A stretch of DNA of 64,000 bases from Phytohabitans sp036906915. GTDB lineage: Bacteria; Actinomycetota; Actinomycetes; Mycobacteriales; Micromonosporaceae. The notes beneath the pieces were generated by a model that did no database searches, had not been told where the DNA came from, and was given only the letters and a program-made list of their open reading frames with translations. Position 1 is the stretch's first letter; every line of letters starts with the position of its first letter. The translations under genes and the position numbers were made by a program. Positions 17,884 through 26,289 of the stretch are shown piece after piece. The stretch covers positions 80,383-144,382 of the forward strand of contig NZ_JBAKHX010000012.1 in the NCBI RefSeq assembly GCF_036906915.1, in the 5' to 3' direction.

Positions 17884-18705
17884 GTGAAGAACGCCCGCGT
17901 GGGAACCTATCTGGCGGGGATCGTGTTCGCGATCCCCTTCCTCTTCCCGTTCTACCTGTTGCTGCGCAACTCGTTGATGACCCAGCAGGAGCTGGGCGGC
18001 CTCGACTGGGTTTGGTGGCCCAGCGACATCAGCTTCCAGGGCTTCAAGGACGCGTTCGACAACACCAGCGTGCCGCTGGGGCGGGCGCTGATGAACTCGA
18101 CGATCGTCGCGGTGGTCTCCGCGCCGGTGTCCACATTGCTCGCCGCGATGGCCGGGTACGCCCTGGCCCGCATCAAGGTGGCCGCCGCCAAGCCGGTGTT
18201 CGCCCTGATCATTGTGACGATGATGGTGCCGGGTGCCGCCACGTTCGTGCCGACGTTCGTCGTGGTCGGGTCGATGGGCGGCGTCAACACGCTGTGGGGC
18301 CTGATCGTGCCAGGCCTGTTCAACGCGTTCGCGGTGCTGTTGTTCCGCGGCTTCTACCTGCGCTTCCCGCAGGAGATCGAAGACGCCGGCCGGGTCGACG
18401 GCCTCGGCCACCTCGGCGTGTTCGCCCGGCTGGCACTGCCCAACTCGGGCGGGCTGCTGGCCGCGCTGGGCGTGCTGTCGTTCATCGAGCACTGGAACGC
18501 TTTCCTGTGGCCGCTGGTGATCGGCCAGGACCCCGCGTTCTGGACCGTCCAGGTGGCGATGTCGACCAACCTCACATCGCAGTCGATCAACCTGCCGGCG
18601 CTGTTCGCCAGCGCCGTCGTCTCGGTGATCCCGCTGGCACTGGTGTTCCTGTTGGCGCAGCGGTACATCGTGCGCGGCGTCATGATGACCGGCATCAAAG
18701 GCTGA
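17884..18705 (+). CDS. sugar ABC transporter permease (MalG type)
   Basis: This 273-residue permease has six membrane segments and the ATPase-docking loop near residues 160-185 (EDAGRVDGLGHLGVF). GTG 17884 is chosen because GGAGG lies seven bases upstream and the hydrophobic first segment follows; the frame is open to 17866. The loop has Asp-Ala-Gly where the EAA consensus has Glu-Ala-Ala, a mild deviation. The operon closes with the terminator at 18715-18748 and contains no ATPase gene, so a shared MsiK-like ATPase is likely (inference). Confidence 0.9.
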   Translation: MKNARVGTYLAGIVFAIPFLFPFYLLLRNSLMTQQELGGLDWVWWPSDISFQGFKDAFDNTSVPLGRALMNSTIVAVVSAPVSTLLAAMAGYALARIKVAAAKPVFALIIVTMMVPGAATFVPTFVVVGSMGGVNTLWGLIVPGLFNAFAVLLFRGFYLRFPQEIEDAGRVDGLGHLGVFARLALPNSGGLLAALGVLSFIEHWNAFLWPLVIGQDPAFWTVQVAMSTNLTSQSINLPALFASAVVSVIPLALVFLLAQRYIVRGVMMTGIKG

Positions 18706-18714
18706 TCACACAAA

Positions 18715-18748
18715 GAGCCTGGCGTCCGCACAAACGGACGCCAGGCTC
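18715..18748 (+). terminator. intrinsic terminator of sugar importer operon
   Basis: GAGCCTGGCGTCCG and its perfect complement form a 14-bp stem with a six-base loop (CACAAA), starting nine bases after the permease stop. There is no T-run, as is common in high-GC actinobacteria. Confidence 0.85.
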
Positions 18749-18842
18749 GCCGTGCGCGGTCCTGGCGATGATGGCCGAGCTGCGCGCGGATTTCGCCCGC
18801 CGAACACGTTCCGTGGGCGCGAAGAGTTCGCATGGATCTATG

Positions 18843-20117
18843 TCAATGTTGTGGATCGATCGCGAAGTCGGCGACGTGGATCGGCGACGGCTCGTCGCCG
18901 GTGGAGGGCCGCTGGTAGAGGATTGACAGTACGCCGTCGATCCCCATCCGGGTGCGGTCGACCACCACCTCGCCGAACGCGCCGAGGCCGGCGCCCTCCA
19001 GACGCGGCGTCCAGTCGGTCCAGCCGCTCGCCGCGCTGGCGGTGATGATCCGGCCGTACGGCAGCACCAGGTACGCGTTGTCGGCGCTGTCGAGCACGAG
19101 CTGAGATCGGCCGAACGCCGCCAGCGGCACCGGGATCTCGGTCTTCTGCCACCCGCGCTCGCGGTCCAGGTACAGGTGGAAGACCCGGCCGTACCGCTCC
19201 CGCTCGCCGACGAAGTCGGACACCGCCGGCACGAACCGCTCGGGCACGTAACTGATCACGACGTGCGGCCGGCAGACCGAGTCGACGACCAGGCACTCCT
19301 GGTTGATTAGAGCGCGGTCGACGCCCACCGGGTCGACGACGAGCCCAGGGGAGTCCACCGCCACGAGCTGGTCGGTGCCGGCCCGGGCCACCACGTCGCC
19401 GGCGGCGTTGTGCCAGGTGCGCCCGCGGTCGTCGCTGTAGACGTACCCGGTGTCGTGGTTGGCCAGCCCGCCCGGGTGCGTGAGGACGGCGCTGTTGTCC
19501 TCGCGCCAGGTGAACGCCGCGTGCAGCCGGGCGCAGCGGCAGTAGGCCAGGCCGTGCAGGTACATGTTGCGGCTCGCGCTGGTCGTGCCGTTCACCGTGT
19601 ACGCGCCGGTCGGGGAGGACCAGGCACCCACCTTGTGCCAGGCGCCGTCGTACTCGACGAGCTCCATCGCGCCGTTGCCCGAGCGCCCGGTGCGGTAGGA
19701 CATCTGGAGCCGGCCCTCGGGGGTCACCAGGAACCGCGGGTACGTGATGGAGCCGAGGTCCAGGTCGCCTAGGGTACGCCGGACCGGTCCCTCCAGAGTG
19801 GAGTAGAACACCGCGTTGTCGTGGGTGTCCATGGCCACGTGCAGCATGCCGTCCGCAGGCGACAGGCCGAGCGAGATGGTGTTGTGCGAGTCGTCGACGC
19901 TGAGCTGGTGCGCCAGGCGCACCGGCTCCCAGATGCCGTGCGGCAGCCGCCGGCGGGCCACGACCGCGTGCCGGCTGGCCGTGTACCAGGCCGCGTACTG
20001 GTGTCCGGCGTGCGTGAGCAGGCCGTGCTGCTGGTACGAGGCGTTGTTGACGATGCCCTGGTACGAGACGAAGTAAAGGGCGGTCGGGTCGAGCACCGAG
20101 TCACCGAGCAGGCTCAC
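18843..20117 (-). CDS. BNR-repeat (BNR_4) beta-propeller protein
   Basis: The 424-residue protein has no signal peptide and looks like a seven-bladed propeller of the BNR_4 type. Visible blade motifs include YPRFLVTPEGRLQMSYRTG and GYVYSDDRGRTWHN. Some members of this fold are polysaccharide lyases, including a rhamnose-glucuronate lyase family active on arabinogalactan; this link is from memory and not proven here. GTG 20117 overlaps the DUF2264 stop as GTGA, so the genes are coupled. It is the last gene of a GH51-DUF2264-BNR operon. The open frame further upstream is a shadow of DUF2264. Confidence 0.75.
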   Translation of the reverse strand: MSLLGDSVLDPTALYFVSYQGIVNNASYQQHGLLTHAGHQYAAWYTASRHAVVARRRLPHGIWEPVRLAHQLSVDDSHNTISLGLSPADGMLHVAMDTHDNAVFYSTLEGPVRRTLGDLDLGSITYPRFLVTPEGRLQMSYRTGRSGNGAMELVEYDGAWHKVGAWSSPTGAYTVNGTTSASRNMYLHGLAYCRCARLHAAFTWREDNSAVLTHPGGLANHDTGYVYSDDRGRTWHNAAGDVVARAGTDQLVAVDSPGLVVDPVGVDRALINQECLVVDSVCRPHVVISYVPERFVPAVSDFVGERERYGRVFHLYLDRERGWQKTEIPVPLAAFGRSQLVLDSADNAYLVLPYGRIITASAASGWTDWTPRLEGAGLGAFGEVVVDRTRMGIDGVLSILYQRPSTGDEPSPIHVADFAIDPQH

Positions 20118-22066
20118 TCCGGGGGGCCCAGCCACAGGTGATCCTCCTCCCCGTCGGGCCATCTCACCAAGATCGCGGCGTCGGGCGACACCGTCACCGT
20201 TGGCAGCTCCGGCCCCGCCGCCGCGGTGAGGATCACCGCCGCCGCGTAAACCTCGCCGAGCCGCACCGGCGCGCCGCTCTCCACCGTGGGGGTCGCCGAG
20301 TACGTGCCGAACGCGTTGACGCCGGACCGATCCGCGACCCGGCCGGCCGGCAGCCCCACCAATCCCACCACAGTGGACGTCAACCCGTCGGGTCGGCGAG
20401 CCGTCGCTGTCGCCCCGTCGGCCTCGGCCTCCGGCGGTTCGGCGTCCGCGAGGGCGTACCCGCCGATCCGTAGCGTCCATGGCCCGCCGTGCGCCGCGCC
20501 GTCCACCCGGGCCAGCCGCACCTCGACGGCGCCGCGCAGCACCGACGCGGTGGTGACGCACGGGCCGGTCCAGAACGCAGGCTGGCGCGGCGGCCACGTG
20601 TGCTCGTCGGGCAGCTCGCCGACCGGCCAGTGCGCCCGGTGCCGGGAGATGGCGACCCGGCCCTCGACGGAGACCGGGCGCAGCGGCCGGCGGTGCGTGG
20701 GGTAGCCGCTCGGGTCGAGCAGCGCGACGTGGTTGTCGACCGGGCGGCAGGCGTACTCCGGTCCGGCGTGCGTGCTGTACGCGTACCGCGAGTAGCCGGG
20801 GTCGTCGGTGCTGAGCGCCTCGTCGGCCGCGTGGTCGGCACCGTGGTTGACGACCCGGACCACGCCGTCCGCGCGGGTGGCCGACACCAGCCAGCCGGGC
20901 ACGGCGAGCGTGCGGGCCACGTCGCGCTCCTCGACTTCGAGTGGCTGCTCCACGTCTGTCCACACCGGATGGTCGGCCGGCAGCACGAGGCCCGCGAAGC
21001 CCTTGCTGGACCAGTACGGCGAGCCGGGCCCCGAGTACGGCTGCCGGATCGGCTCCAGCGGCCCGTACCAGCCGATCGACTCCAGCCGGTCCGGTGCCGA
21101 GCCGTCCGGGGTGGGCCCGCCGCCGCGCTCCGCGAAGTGCCGCAGCACCCCGCTGGCGAGCCGCCGTGCCCGGCCGGGTGCCAGGGGGCTGGCGTCGAAG
21201 ATGGCGCCCGCCCACACCGGGGCGAGCGCGGCGTGCCGGTAGGTGAGCGAGCGGCCCTGGTGCAGCGGCGCGCCGTCCGGGGCGTAAAGGTGCTGGGCGC
21301 CCTCCAGGTAGAGGTGCAGGCGCTCCCGGTACCGGCTCCACAGCTCCGGTCCGGCGTGGTCGCCGGACATCCGGCAATACCACAGTGGATAGAAGTTCAT
21401 CGCCCAGCCGGCGTACCAGTCGAAGTTGCGAGCGGTGCCTCGACCCTCGTACCCGTCGGTGTACCAGCCCTCGCCGATATACCAGCCGTCCATCGTGGAG
21501 ATGTTGGACTCGATGTCCTCGGCCGACCACGGGCCGCCGACCGAGCGCAGGAACGCCTCGACGACGTTCTGGAACCACAGCCAGTTGCACGCCGGGTACG
21601 GCTGGCCGATCACCTCGGCCAGCCACGTCACCACGCGCTCGCGTACCCCGTCGTCGAGCGCGTCCCACAGCACGTGCCGCGACTCGTGCAGGGCCAGTGC
21701 GATGGACGCCGCCTCCACCTTGGCCTGGTTGACCTCGGTGACCCGCGGCCAGCGCTCCGGCGAGCCGGGGTCGGTGCCGGCGGCGAGGCCGTCCGCGTAC
21801 CACTCGGCCAGCGTGCCGTCGGCGCCCTCAGCGCCCCCCGAAGCGTTCGCGAGCCGGAAGCCCGCGGCCAGGAAGGTGCGCGCGAAGCCCTCCAGGCCGT
21901 CGCTGCGCCGTCCGGAGATGCTGGGCGGACCGGGCAGGTCGACGAGCGCGTGCCCGGGCGAAGCGTACGGGCGCACGGCGGCCAGCGTCCGGTCGGCGGC
22001 CGCCTCCCAGTGCGCTCGCGTCCACCCGGTGTACGGTGACCGGGCCCGGTCCTGGCGCGGGCCCAT
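20114..22066 (-). CDS. DUF2264 family protein (probable alpha/alpha barrel hydrolase)
   Basis: The 650-residue protein has an N-terminal (alpha/alpha)-barrel-like region (residues 1-390) rich in Trp and Tyr (PACNWLWFQNVVEAFL, MDGWYIGEGWYTDGYEG) and a C-terminal beta-rich part. These are hallmarks of DUF2264. The family is found with plant-polysaccharide genes, and I think some members act on glucuronic acid-bearing side chains, but I hold this loosely. The start ATG shares one base with the GH51 stop (TGATG), and its own stop overlaps the BNR gene, so all three are coupled. No signal peptide is seen, so it should act on imported oligosaccharides. Confidence 0.78.
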   Translation of the reverse strand: MGPRQDRARSPYTGWTRAHWEAAADRTLAAVRPYASPGHALVDLPGPPSISGRRSDGLEGFARTFLAAGFRLANASGGAEGADGTLAEWYADGLAAGTDPGSPERWPRVTEVNQAKVEAASIALALHESRHVLWDALDDGVRERVVTWLAEVIGQPYPACNWLWFQNVVEAFLRSVGGPWSAEDIESNISTMDGWYIGEGWYTDGYEGRGTARNFDWYAGWAMNFYPLWYCRMSGDHAGPELWSRYRERLHLYLEGAQHLYAPDGAPLHQGRSLTYRHAALAPVWAGAIFDASPLAPGRARRLASGVLRHFAERGGGPTPDGSAPDRLESIGWYGPLEPIRQPYSGPGSPYWSSKGFAGLVLPADHPVWTDVEQPLEVEERDVARTLAVPGWLVSATRADGVVRVVNHGADHAADEALSTDDPGYSRYAYSTHAGPEYACRPVDNHVALLDPSGYPTHRRPLRPVSVEGRVAISRHRAHWPVGELPDEHTWPPRQPAFWTGPCVTTASVLRGAVEVRLARVDGAAHGGPWTLRIGGYALADAEPPEAEADGATATARRPDGLTSTVVGLVGLPAGRVADRSGVNAFGTYSATPTVESGAPVRLGEVYAAAVILTAAAGPELPTVTVSPDAAILVRWPDGEEDHLWLGPPE

Positions 22067-23580
22067 CAGAGTCGGATCGTGTTCCACGAGAGCGGCGGCA
22101 GCTCGACGCGCAGCACGCCACCATCCGGCACCACCCGCGGGCCTGCCTTCGGCGTGGCCCGGTCCTGCTGGTCGAGCGTGTTCTTGGCGTGCCGGTCGGC
22201 GTCGGCCAGGTAGGTGTGCGTCACCGGCCCGGCGGCGTCGCCGAACGCGCGCAGGTCGACCGCCAGCTCCAGCGGGCGGGTGGTGTCACGGTTGACCGCG
22301 AACACCGTCAGCGAGCCGTCCTCGCCACGCACGGCGGTGGCGTGCAGCAGCGGTACGGTGCCGTGCGCGGCCGTGTCGTGGGTGGGGCTCTGGACCGCGA
22401 GCCGCAGCACCTCGCCCCGGCCGTAGCGGGCGGCGTCGGCGAATGGGTAGAAGGTGGTCTGCCGCCACGCCGGGCCGCCGGGCTCGGTCATGATCGGCGC
22501 GATCACGTTGACGAGCTGGGCCAGGCACGCGGCGGTGACCCGGTCGCTGCGTCGCAGCAGCGTGATCAGCAGGCTGCCGACCACGACGGCGTCGGTCACC
22601 GAGTACAGGTCTTCCAGCAGTCGGGGTGCGACCGCCCACGGCTCCGGCTCGGGGTGCGGGGAGTTCTCCTGGTACCAGACGTTCCACTCGTCGAACGAGA
22701 TGTTGATGCGTTTGGGGTCGCGGCGCTTGGCGCCCACGTAGTCAGCGGTCGCCACCACGCCGTCGATGAACGCCTCCATGTCGGCGGCGGACGCCACGAA
22801 GCTGTCGACGTCGCCGTTGCGCTCCTGGTAGTACGCGTGGCAGGAGATCAGGTCGACGGCGTCGTAGGCGTGCTCCAGGACCGTGGCCTCCCACTGGCCG
22901 AAGGTGGGCATGCCCCGCCCGGAACTGCCGCAGGCGACCAGTTCGAGGTCGGGATCGACCAGGCGCATCGCCTTGGCGGCGACCACGGCGAGCCGGCCGT
23001 ACTCCTCAGCGGTCTTGAAGCCGATCTGCCACGGGCCGTCCATCTCGTTGCCCAGGCACCACAGCTTGATCCCGTACGGCTTCTCGTCGCCGTGCGCCCG
23101 GCGCAGGTCGGAGTACGCGGCGCCGCCGGGGTGGTTGCAGTATTCGAGCAACTCGTACGCCTCCGCGGCGCCGCGGGTGCCGAGGTTGACCGCGAGCATC
23201 GGCTCCAGGCCGGTCTTGGCGGTGAACCGCATGAACTCGCTCAGCCCGAACTGGTTGGTCTCGGTGGTGCGCCAGGCGAGGTCGAGGCGGCGTGGCCGCT
23301 GCTCGACCGGGCCGACACCGTCTTCCCACTTGTACCCGGACACGAAGTTTCCGCCGGGGTACCGGACCATCGTGGTGCCCAGCTCGCGGATCAGCCCCAG
23401 TACGTCAGTGCGCAGCCCGTCCTCGTCGGCCAGGGGGTGATCGGGCTCGAACACTCCACTGTAGACGGCCCGGCCGAGGTGCTCGAGGAAGGACCCGAAC
23501 AGCCGGGGGTTCACCTCACCGACGGTGAAGTGCGGATCAAGGAAGGCGGTTGCCGTAACTTTCTGCTGATCATTGCTCAC
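22066..23580 (-). CDS. alpha-L-arabinofuranosidase, GH51
   Basis: This 504-residue cytoplasmic enzyme releases arabinofuranose from oligosaccharides. The GH51 barrel is at about 25-390, with the acid/base Glu179 in GNEMDGPWQ and the nucleophile Glu298 in FDEWNVW. A C-terminal beta-sandwich ends with LPPLSWNTIRL. GTG 23580 (then SNDQQKVT) is preferred over the ORF start at 23616, because a -35/-10 pair lies seven bases before it and would cut off any upstream start. It is first in the GH51-DUF2264-BNR operon. Confidence 0.93.
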   Translation of the reverse strand: MSNDQQKVTATAFLDPHFTVGEVNPRLFGSFLEHLGRAVYSGVFEPDHPLADEDGLRTDVLGLIRELGTTMVRYPGGNFVSGYKWEDGVGPVEQRPRRLDLAWRTTETNQFGLSEFMRFTAKTGLEPMLAVNLGTRGAAEAYELLEYCNHPGGAAYSDLRRAHGDEKPYGIKLWCLGNEMDGPWQIGFKTAEEYGRLAVVAAKAMRLVDPDLELVACGSSGRGMPTFGQWEATVLEHAYDAVDLISCHAYYQERNGDVDSFVASAADMEAFIDGVVATADYVGAKRRDPKRINISFDEWNVWYQENSPHPEPEPWAVAPRLLEDLYSVTDAVVVGSLLITLLRRSDRVTAACLAQLVNVIAPIMTEPGGPAWRQTTFYPFADAARYGRGEVLRLAVQSPTHDTAAHGTVPLLHATAVRGEDGSLTVFAVNRDTTRPLELAVDLRAFGDAAGPVTHTYLADADRHAKNTLDQQDRATPKAGPRVVPDGGVLRVELPPLSWNTIRL

Positions 23581-23587
23581 CGTGGCC

Positions 23588-23623
23588 AGCGTAGGGACGC
23601 CCCTCGGCTTCGTCAACGGGTTG
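23588..23623 (-). promoter_or_regulatory. probable leaderless promoter with operator of GH51 operon
   Basis: On the minus strand TTGACG (23611-23616), 17 bases, TACGCT (23588-23593) and seven bases lead to GTG 23580. CCAACCCGTTGACG overlaps the -35 and includes the palindrome CAAC-CC-GTTG (23614-23623), identical to that before the GH42 gene at 15434. Both genes therefore look co-regulated and leaderless. Confidence 0.65.
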
Positions 23624-23661
23624 GAATAAGACAGCCTTCCGGCCAGTTACCGATAACCCGA

Positions 23662-24402
23662 TCATCCAGGGTTGGCGCTGTTCAATTCCGCTGTGAGCTG
23701 GGCTGCCGTGTGCTTGAGCGCGGCGGCGAGGGGCGAGTCGGCACCCTCTGGGACCGAGCTCGTGGTGCCGACGACCGCCATGCTGGCGATCAACGTACCG
23801 TTTCGGAAAACCGGCGCGGCGACGCTGCGTATGCCGTTGACCGGCGGCGTGTGAGCAGACACACCCGCCGCGCGGATGCGTTCGAGCTCGCGGCGCAGCT
23901 CGGGGGAGGCGGCCAGGTCGGCGACCAGCGCGGGCACCTCAGCGGAGCTGAGGAACGCGCAGAACACGCGGCCCTGCGACGACGCGGTGCGCGACAGCCG
24001 GGAACCGGTGCGCACGCTGATGCGGATCACCCTGTCGGTGTTGTCGTCGACCCGGACCACGACCGCGGTGTCGCCGTCCCACACGCTCAACACGACGGTC
24101 TCGTCGAGCTCGCGCACGAGCCGCTGCATGTGTGGGCCGGCGACGCCGATCACCGGCATGCCGGCCCGGGCGGCGGCTGAGAGCGTGAGGATCTGCGGAC
24201 CCAACGAGTAGAGCGCCTCGCGCTCGTCATATCGCAGCAGGTTGCTCTCCCGCAGCGCCTTTGTGTATCGATGGGCGGTGGCCTTGCTGGTGCCGAGGCT
24301 GGCGGTCAGCTCGTTGAGGCTGAGCCGGGGCCGGCTCACCGTGAAGGCACTGAGGATCACGGCGGCGCGCTGCACGGTCTGGATCGCGGGCGACGCGTCC
24401 AC
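23662..24402 (-). CDS. IclR family transcriptional regulator (first of pair)
   Basis: The protein is about 246 residues. It has an N-terminal winged HTH (about 5-65, LNELTASLGTSKATAHRYTKAL) and a C-terminal IclR effector domain (75-240). It is a clear paralogue of the divergent gene at 24550; both open with AIQTVQRAA. GTG 24402 is preferred because AAGG lies nine bases upstream and the length then matches the paralogue; ATG 24411 is the alternative. It lies 81 bp upstream of the GH51 operon on the same strand, so it probably controls that operon. Confidence 0.88.
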   Translation of the reverse strand: MDASPAIQTVQRAAVILSAFTVSRPRLSLNELTASLGTSKATAHRYTKALRESNLLRYDEREALYSLGPQILTLSAAARAGMPVIGVAGPHMQRLVRELDETVVLSVWDGDTAVVVRVDDNTDRVIRISVRTGSRLSRTASSQGRVFCAFLSSAEVPALVADLAASPELRRELERIRAAGVSAHTPPVNGIRSVAAPVFRNGTLIASMAVVGTTSSVPEGADSPLAAALKHTAAQLTAELNSANPG

Positions 24403-24423
24403 CGAGCCCATCCTTTCCGCTGG

Positions 24424-24483
24424 ATCACGGGAGACTCCGCAATATCACGGGAGGCGACGTCATCATGTCATGTTGGTGAACAT
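24424..24483. promoter_or_regulatory. operator candidates between divergent IclR genes
   Basis: The 147-bp divergent region has a direct repeat ATCACGGGAG at 24424-24433 and 24444-24453, exactly 20 bp apart (two helical turns). It also has an inverted repeat ATGTT-GGTG-AACAT at 24470-24483. IclR proteins often bind as dimers of dimers to such repeats and regulate themselves (family knowledge). Confidence 0.5.
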
Positions 24484-24549
24484 TGCGATGCCCCATCGGG
24501 TCGCCCTTCCGACAGCTCGGGGAGGGCATAACGCACTAAAGTCCGGCAC

Positions 24550-25275
24550 ATGCCCGATGGGCCCGCTATCCAGACCGTGCAGCGCGCCGCCGCCATGCTG
24601 AGCGCGTTCAGCGTCGAACGGCCCCGGCTCAGCCTCGCCGAGATCACCGCCGAACTTCGGATGAGCAAGGCCACCGCCCACCGGTACGCCCGGGCGCTGC
24701 GAGCCGCCAACCTGCTGCGATACGACCCGGCCTCCGGCAAGTACACGCTCGGGCCGCGCATCCTGGCGCTGGAGGCGGCGGCCCGCGCCGGGCTGCCGAT
24801 CGTGACGGCCGCCGAGCCGTACCTGGAACGGCTCACCCGCGAGACCGACCACACGAGCGTGCTCAGCGTCTGGAACGGCGACGCACCAAGCGTGGTGCGC
24901 TGTCTCGACAACACCACCGGCGACGTGCGCCTCAGCGTTCGCACGGGGTCGCAGCTCGACCTGACGCGGTCGGCGCAGGGCCGCGTGTTCTGCGCCTTCC
25001 TGCCCGCCGTCGAGGCGCCCGCGGTCGCCCGCCGGATCAAGGCATCGACCGACCTGCGCCGGATCGTCGACGAGGTACGCCGTCGCGGGTACGCCGTCAA
25101 CGTCCCGGAAGACAACGGGGTACGCGTGATCGCGGCACCCGTGTTCGAACGCAGCCAGATCGTGGCCGCCCTGGCCGTCATGGGCACCGCCGTCTCCCTG
25201 TCCGGCGACGCCGAAGACGAGGCCGCAACAGCGCTGACCCGCACATCGACAGCCCTCTCCCAAAACCTGGGCTAA
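24550..25275 (+). CDS. IclR family transcriptional regulator (second of pair)
   Basis: This 241-residue paralogue of the divergent IclR protein has a winged HTH at about 5-65 (LAEITAELRMSKATAHRYARAL) and an effector domain at 75-235. The effector domains differ more than the DNA-binding domains, which suggests overlapping operators but different ligands (inference). The start MPDGPAIQTV aligns with the paralogue. Its 3' end is followed by a CCCGCCCCCG-rich tract and palindromic repeat C. Confidence 0.88.
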   Translation: MPDGPAIQTVQRAAAMLSAFSVERPRLSLAEITAELRMSKATAHRYARALRAANLLRYDPASGKYTLGPRILALEAAARAGLPIVTAAEPYLERLTRETDHTSVLSVWNGDAPSVVRCLDNTTGDVRLSVRTGSQLDLTRSAQGRVFCAFLPAVEAPAVARRIKASTDLRRIVDEVRRRGYAVNVPEDNGVRVIAAPVFERSQIVAALAVMGTAVSLSGDAEDEAATALTRTSTALSQNLG

Positions 25276-25276
25276 C

Positions 25277-25409
25277 CCGCCCCCGCCCCGCCCCCGCCCC
25301 GGCCCGCCCCCGCCCCGCCGCCCCTCTTCCGCCGATCAAGGGCAAACGCACGTGGTTCGATCTCTTTTCCGCGTGCGTTCGCCCTTGATCGGTGAAAAGT
25401 CCCTTGATC
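25277..25409 (+). repeat. interspersed palindromic repeat, copy C, with GC tract
   Basis: A simple CCCGCCCCCG-type tract (25277-25325) and CTCTTCCGCC lead into the 57-bp core at 25334-25390. The left arm is GATCAAGGGCAAACGCACG, the spacer contains GATCTCTTTTCC and the right arm has one mismatch. An extra half-site CCTTGATC ends at 25409, again 19 bp on. Orientation is the same as copy A. It lies between the IclR gene and the N-acetyltransferase gene. Confidence 0.93.
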
Positions 25410-25460
25410 CGTGGGGCGCGAGCTTGACGTGAAGCCGGGTTGAGGTCGCAGGCTTGACGC

Positions 25461-26225
25461 ATGGATGTCGACGCGTACCTCGACCGGATCGGCGCCCCGC
25501 GGCCCTCGGCGGCCACCGCAAGCGCGCTGCGCGACCTGCACGAAGCCCACCTCTCGGCAGTACCGTTCGAGAACCTCAGCATTCACCTTGGCGAGCAGAT
25601 CTCCCTCGATGAGGACGCACTGTTCGACAAGATCGTAAAGCGGCGCCGTGGTGGCTTCTGCTACGAGCTCAACGGGGCGTTCGCGGTGTTGCTTGAGGCG
25701 TTCGGGTACACGGTGACGCGGGTCGGCGCCCGGGTGTTCGGCGGCGGGCGGTGGGGACCGCCGTTCGACCACCTCGCGCTGCTGGTGTCCACTGCGGACG
25801 GTACCGGAACGTGGCTGGCCGACGTGGGGTTCGGCGCGCACAGCCGGCACCCGCTCCGCTGGGACGACCGCGCGGAGCAGGTGGACCCGGACGGGCGGTT
25901 CGCGCTGGTCGACACGGACGACGGGGACGTCGAGGTGGTGAAGGACGGTGAGCCGCAGTACCGGATCGAGCTCCGCCCGCGGACCCTGGCCGACTTCGAG
26001 CCGACGTGCTGGTGGCAGCAGACCTCTCCCGGCTCGAACTTCACCCGCAACACGATCTGCTCGCGCCTGGACCGCGGTGACCGCGTCACGATCAGCGGCC
26101 GCACGCTGATCCGTACCCGCGACGGCGCCCGCACCGAGGAGCCGCTCTCCTCCGACGAAGCCGCCCTGGCCGCGTACCGGGAGCACTTCGGCATCCACCT
26201 CGACGAGGTTCCGAAAGCGCCCTAA
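25461..26225 (+). CDS. arylamine N-acetyltransferase
   Basis: The cytoplasmic enzyme transfers acetyl from acetyl-CoA to arylamines or hydrazines, or serves in natural-product acylation. The 254-residue length is slightly below the usual 270-280. The full Cys-His-Asp triad is visible: Cys67 in RGGFCYELN, His104 in PFDHLALLV and Asp121 in LADVGFG. PFENLSIHLG (about 36-45) is the usual N-terminal motif. It is a single gene between repeat C and a repeat half-site at 26242. No ribosome site stands out. Confidence 0.93.
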   Translation: MDVDAYLDRIGAPRPSAATASALRDLHEAHLSAVPFENLSIHLGEQISLDEDALFDKIVKRRRGGFCYELNGAFAVLLEAFGYTVTRVGARVFGGGRWGPPFDHLALLVSTADGTGTWLADVGFGAHSRHPLRWDDRAEQVDPDGRFALVDTDDGDVEVVKDGEPQYRIELRPRTLADFEPTCWWQQTSPGSNFTRNTICSRLDRGDRVTISGRTLIRTRDGARTEEPLSSDEAALAAYREHFGIHLDEVPKAP

Positions 26226-26241
26226 TCTGACGCCTTCACAG

Positions 26242-26263
26242 ATCAAGGGAGATCGACGCGTGA
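26242..26263 (-). repeat. possible remnant of the palindromic repeat
   Basis: GATCAAGGGAGATCGACGCG lies in the 64-bp gap between two convergent genes. It resembles the outer half-site seen in reverse copies B and E (GATCAAGG followed by a GTCGATC-like stretch) and is followed by a GC-rich run. If real, the acetyltransferase gene is flanked by copy C and this inverted remnant. The match is short. Confidence 0.4.
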
Positions 26264-26289
26264 GCGGGTGGGTGTGCGCCCCCGCGGCG

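Noticed and set aside
18843..21803. 986-residue reading of the BNR gene
   Set aside because: Only the last 424 residues have a domain; the rest is an out-of-frame reading of DUF2264. The GTGA overlap at 20114-20117 fixes the start.
25276..25330. CRISPR-like or origin-like array at the GC tract
   Set aside because: Simple C/G slippage repeat with no spacers or DnaA boxes; it goes with the palindromic repeat.
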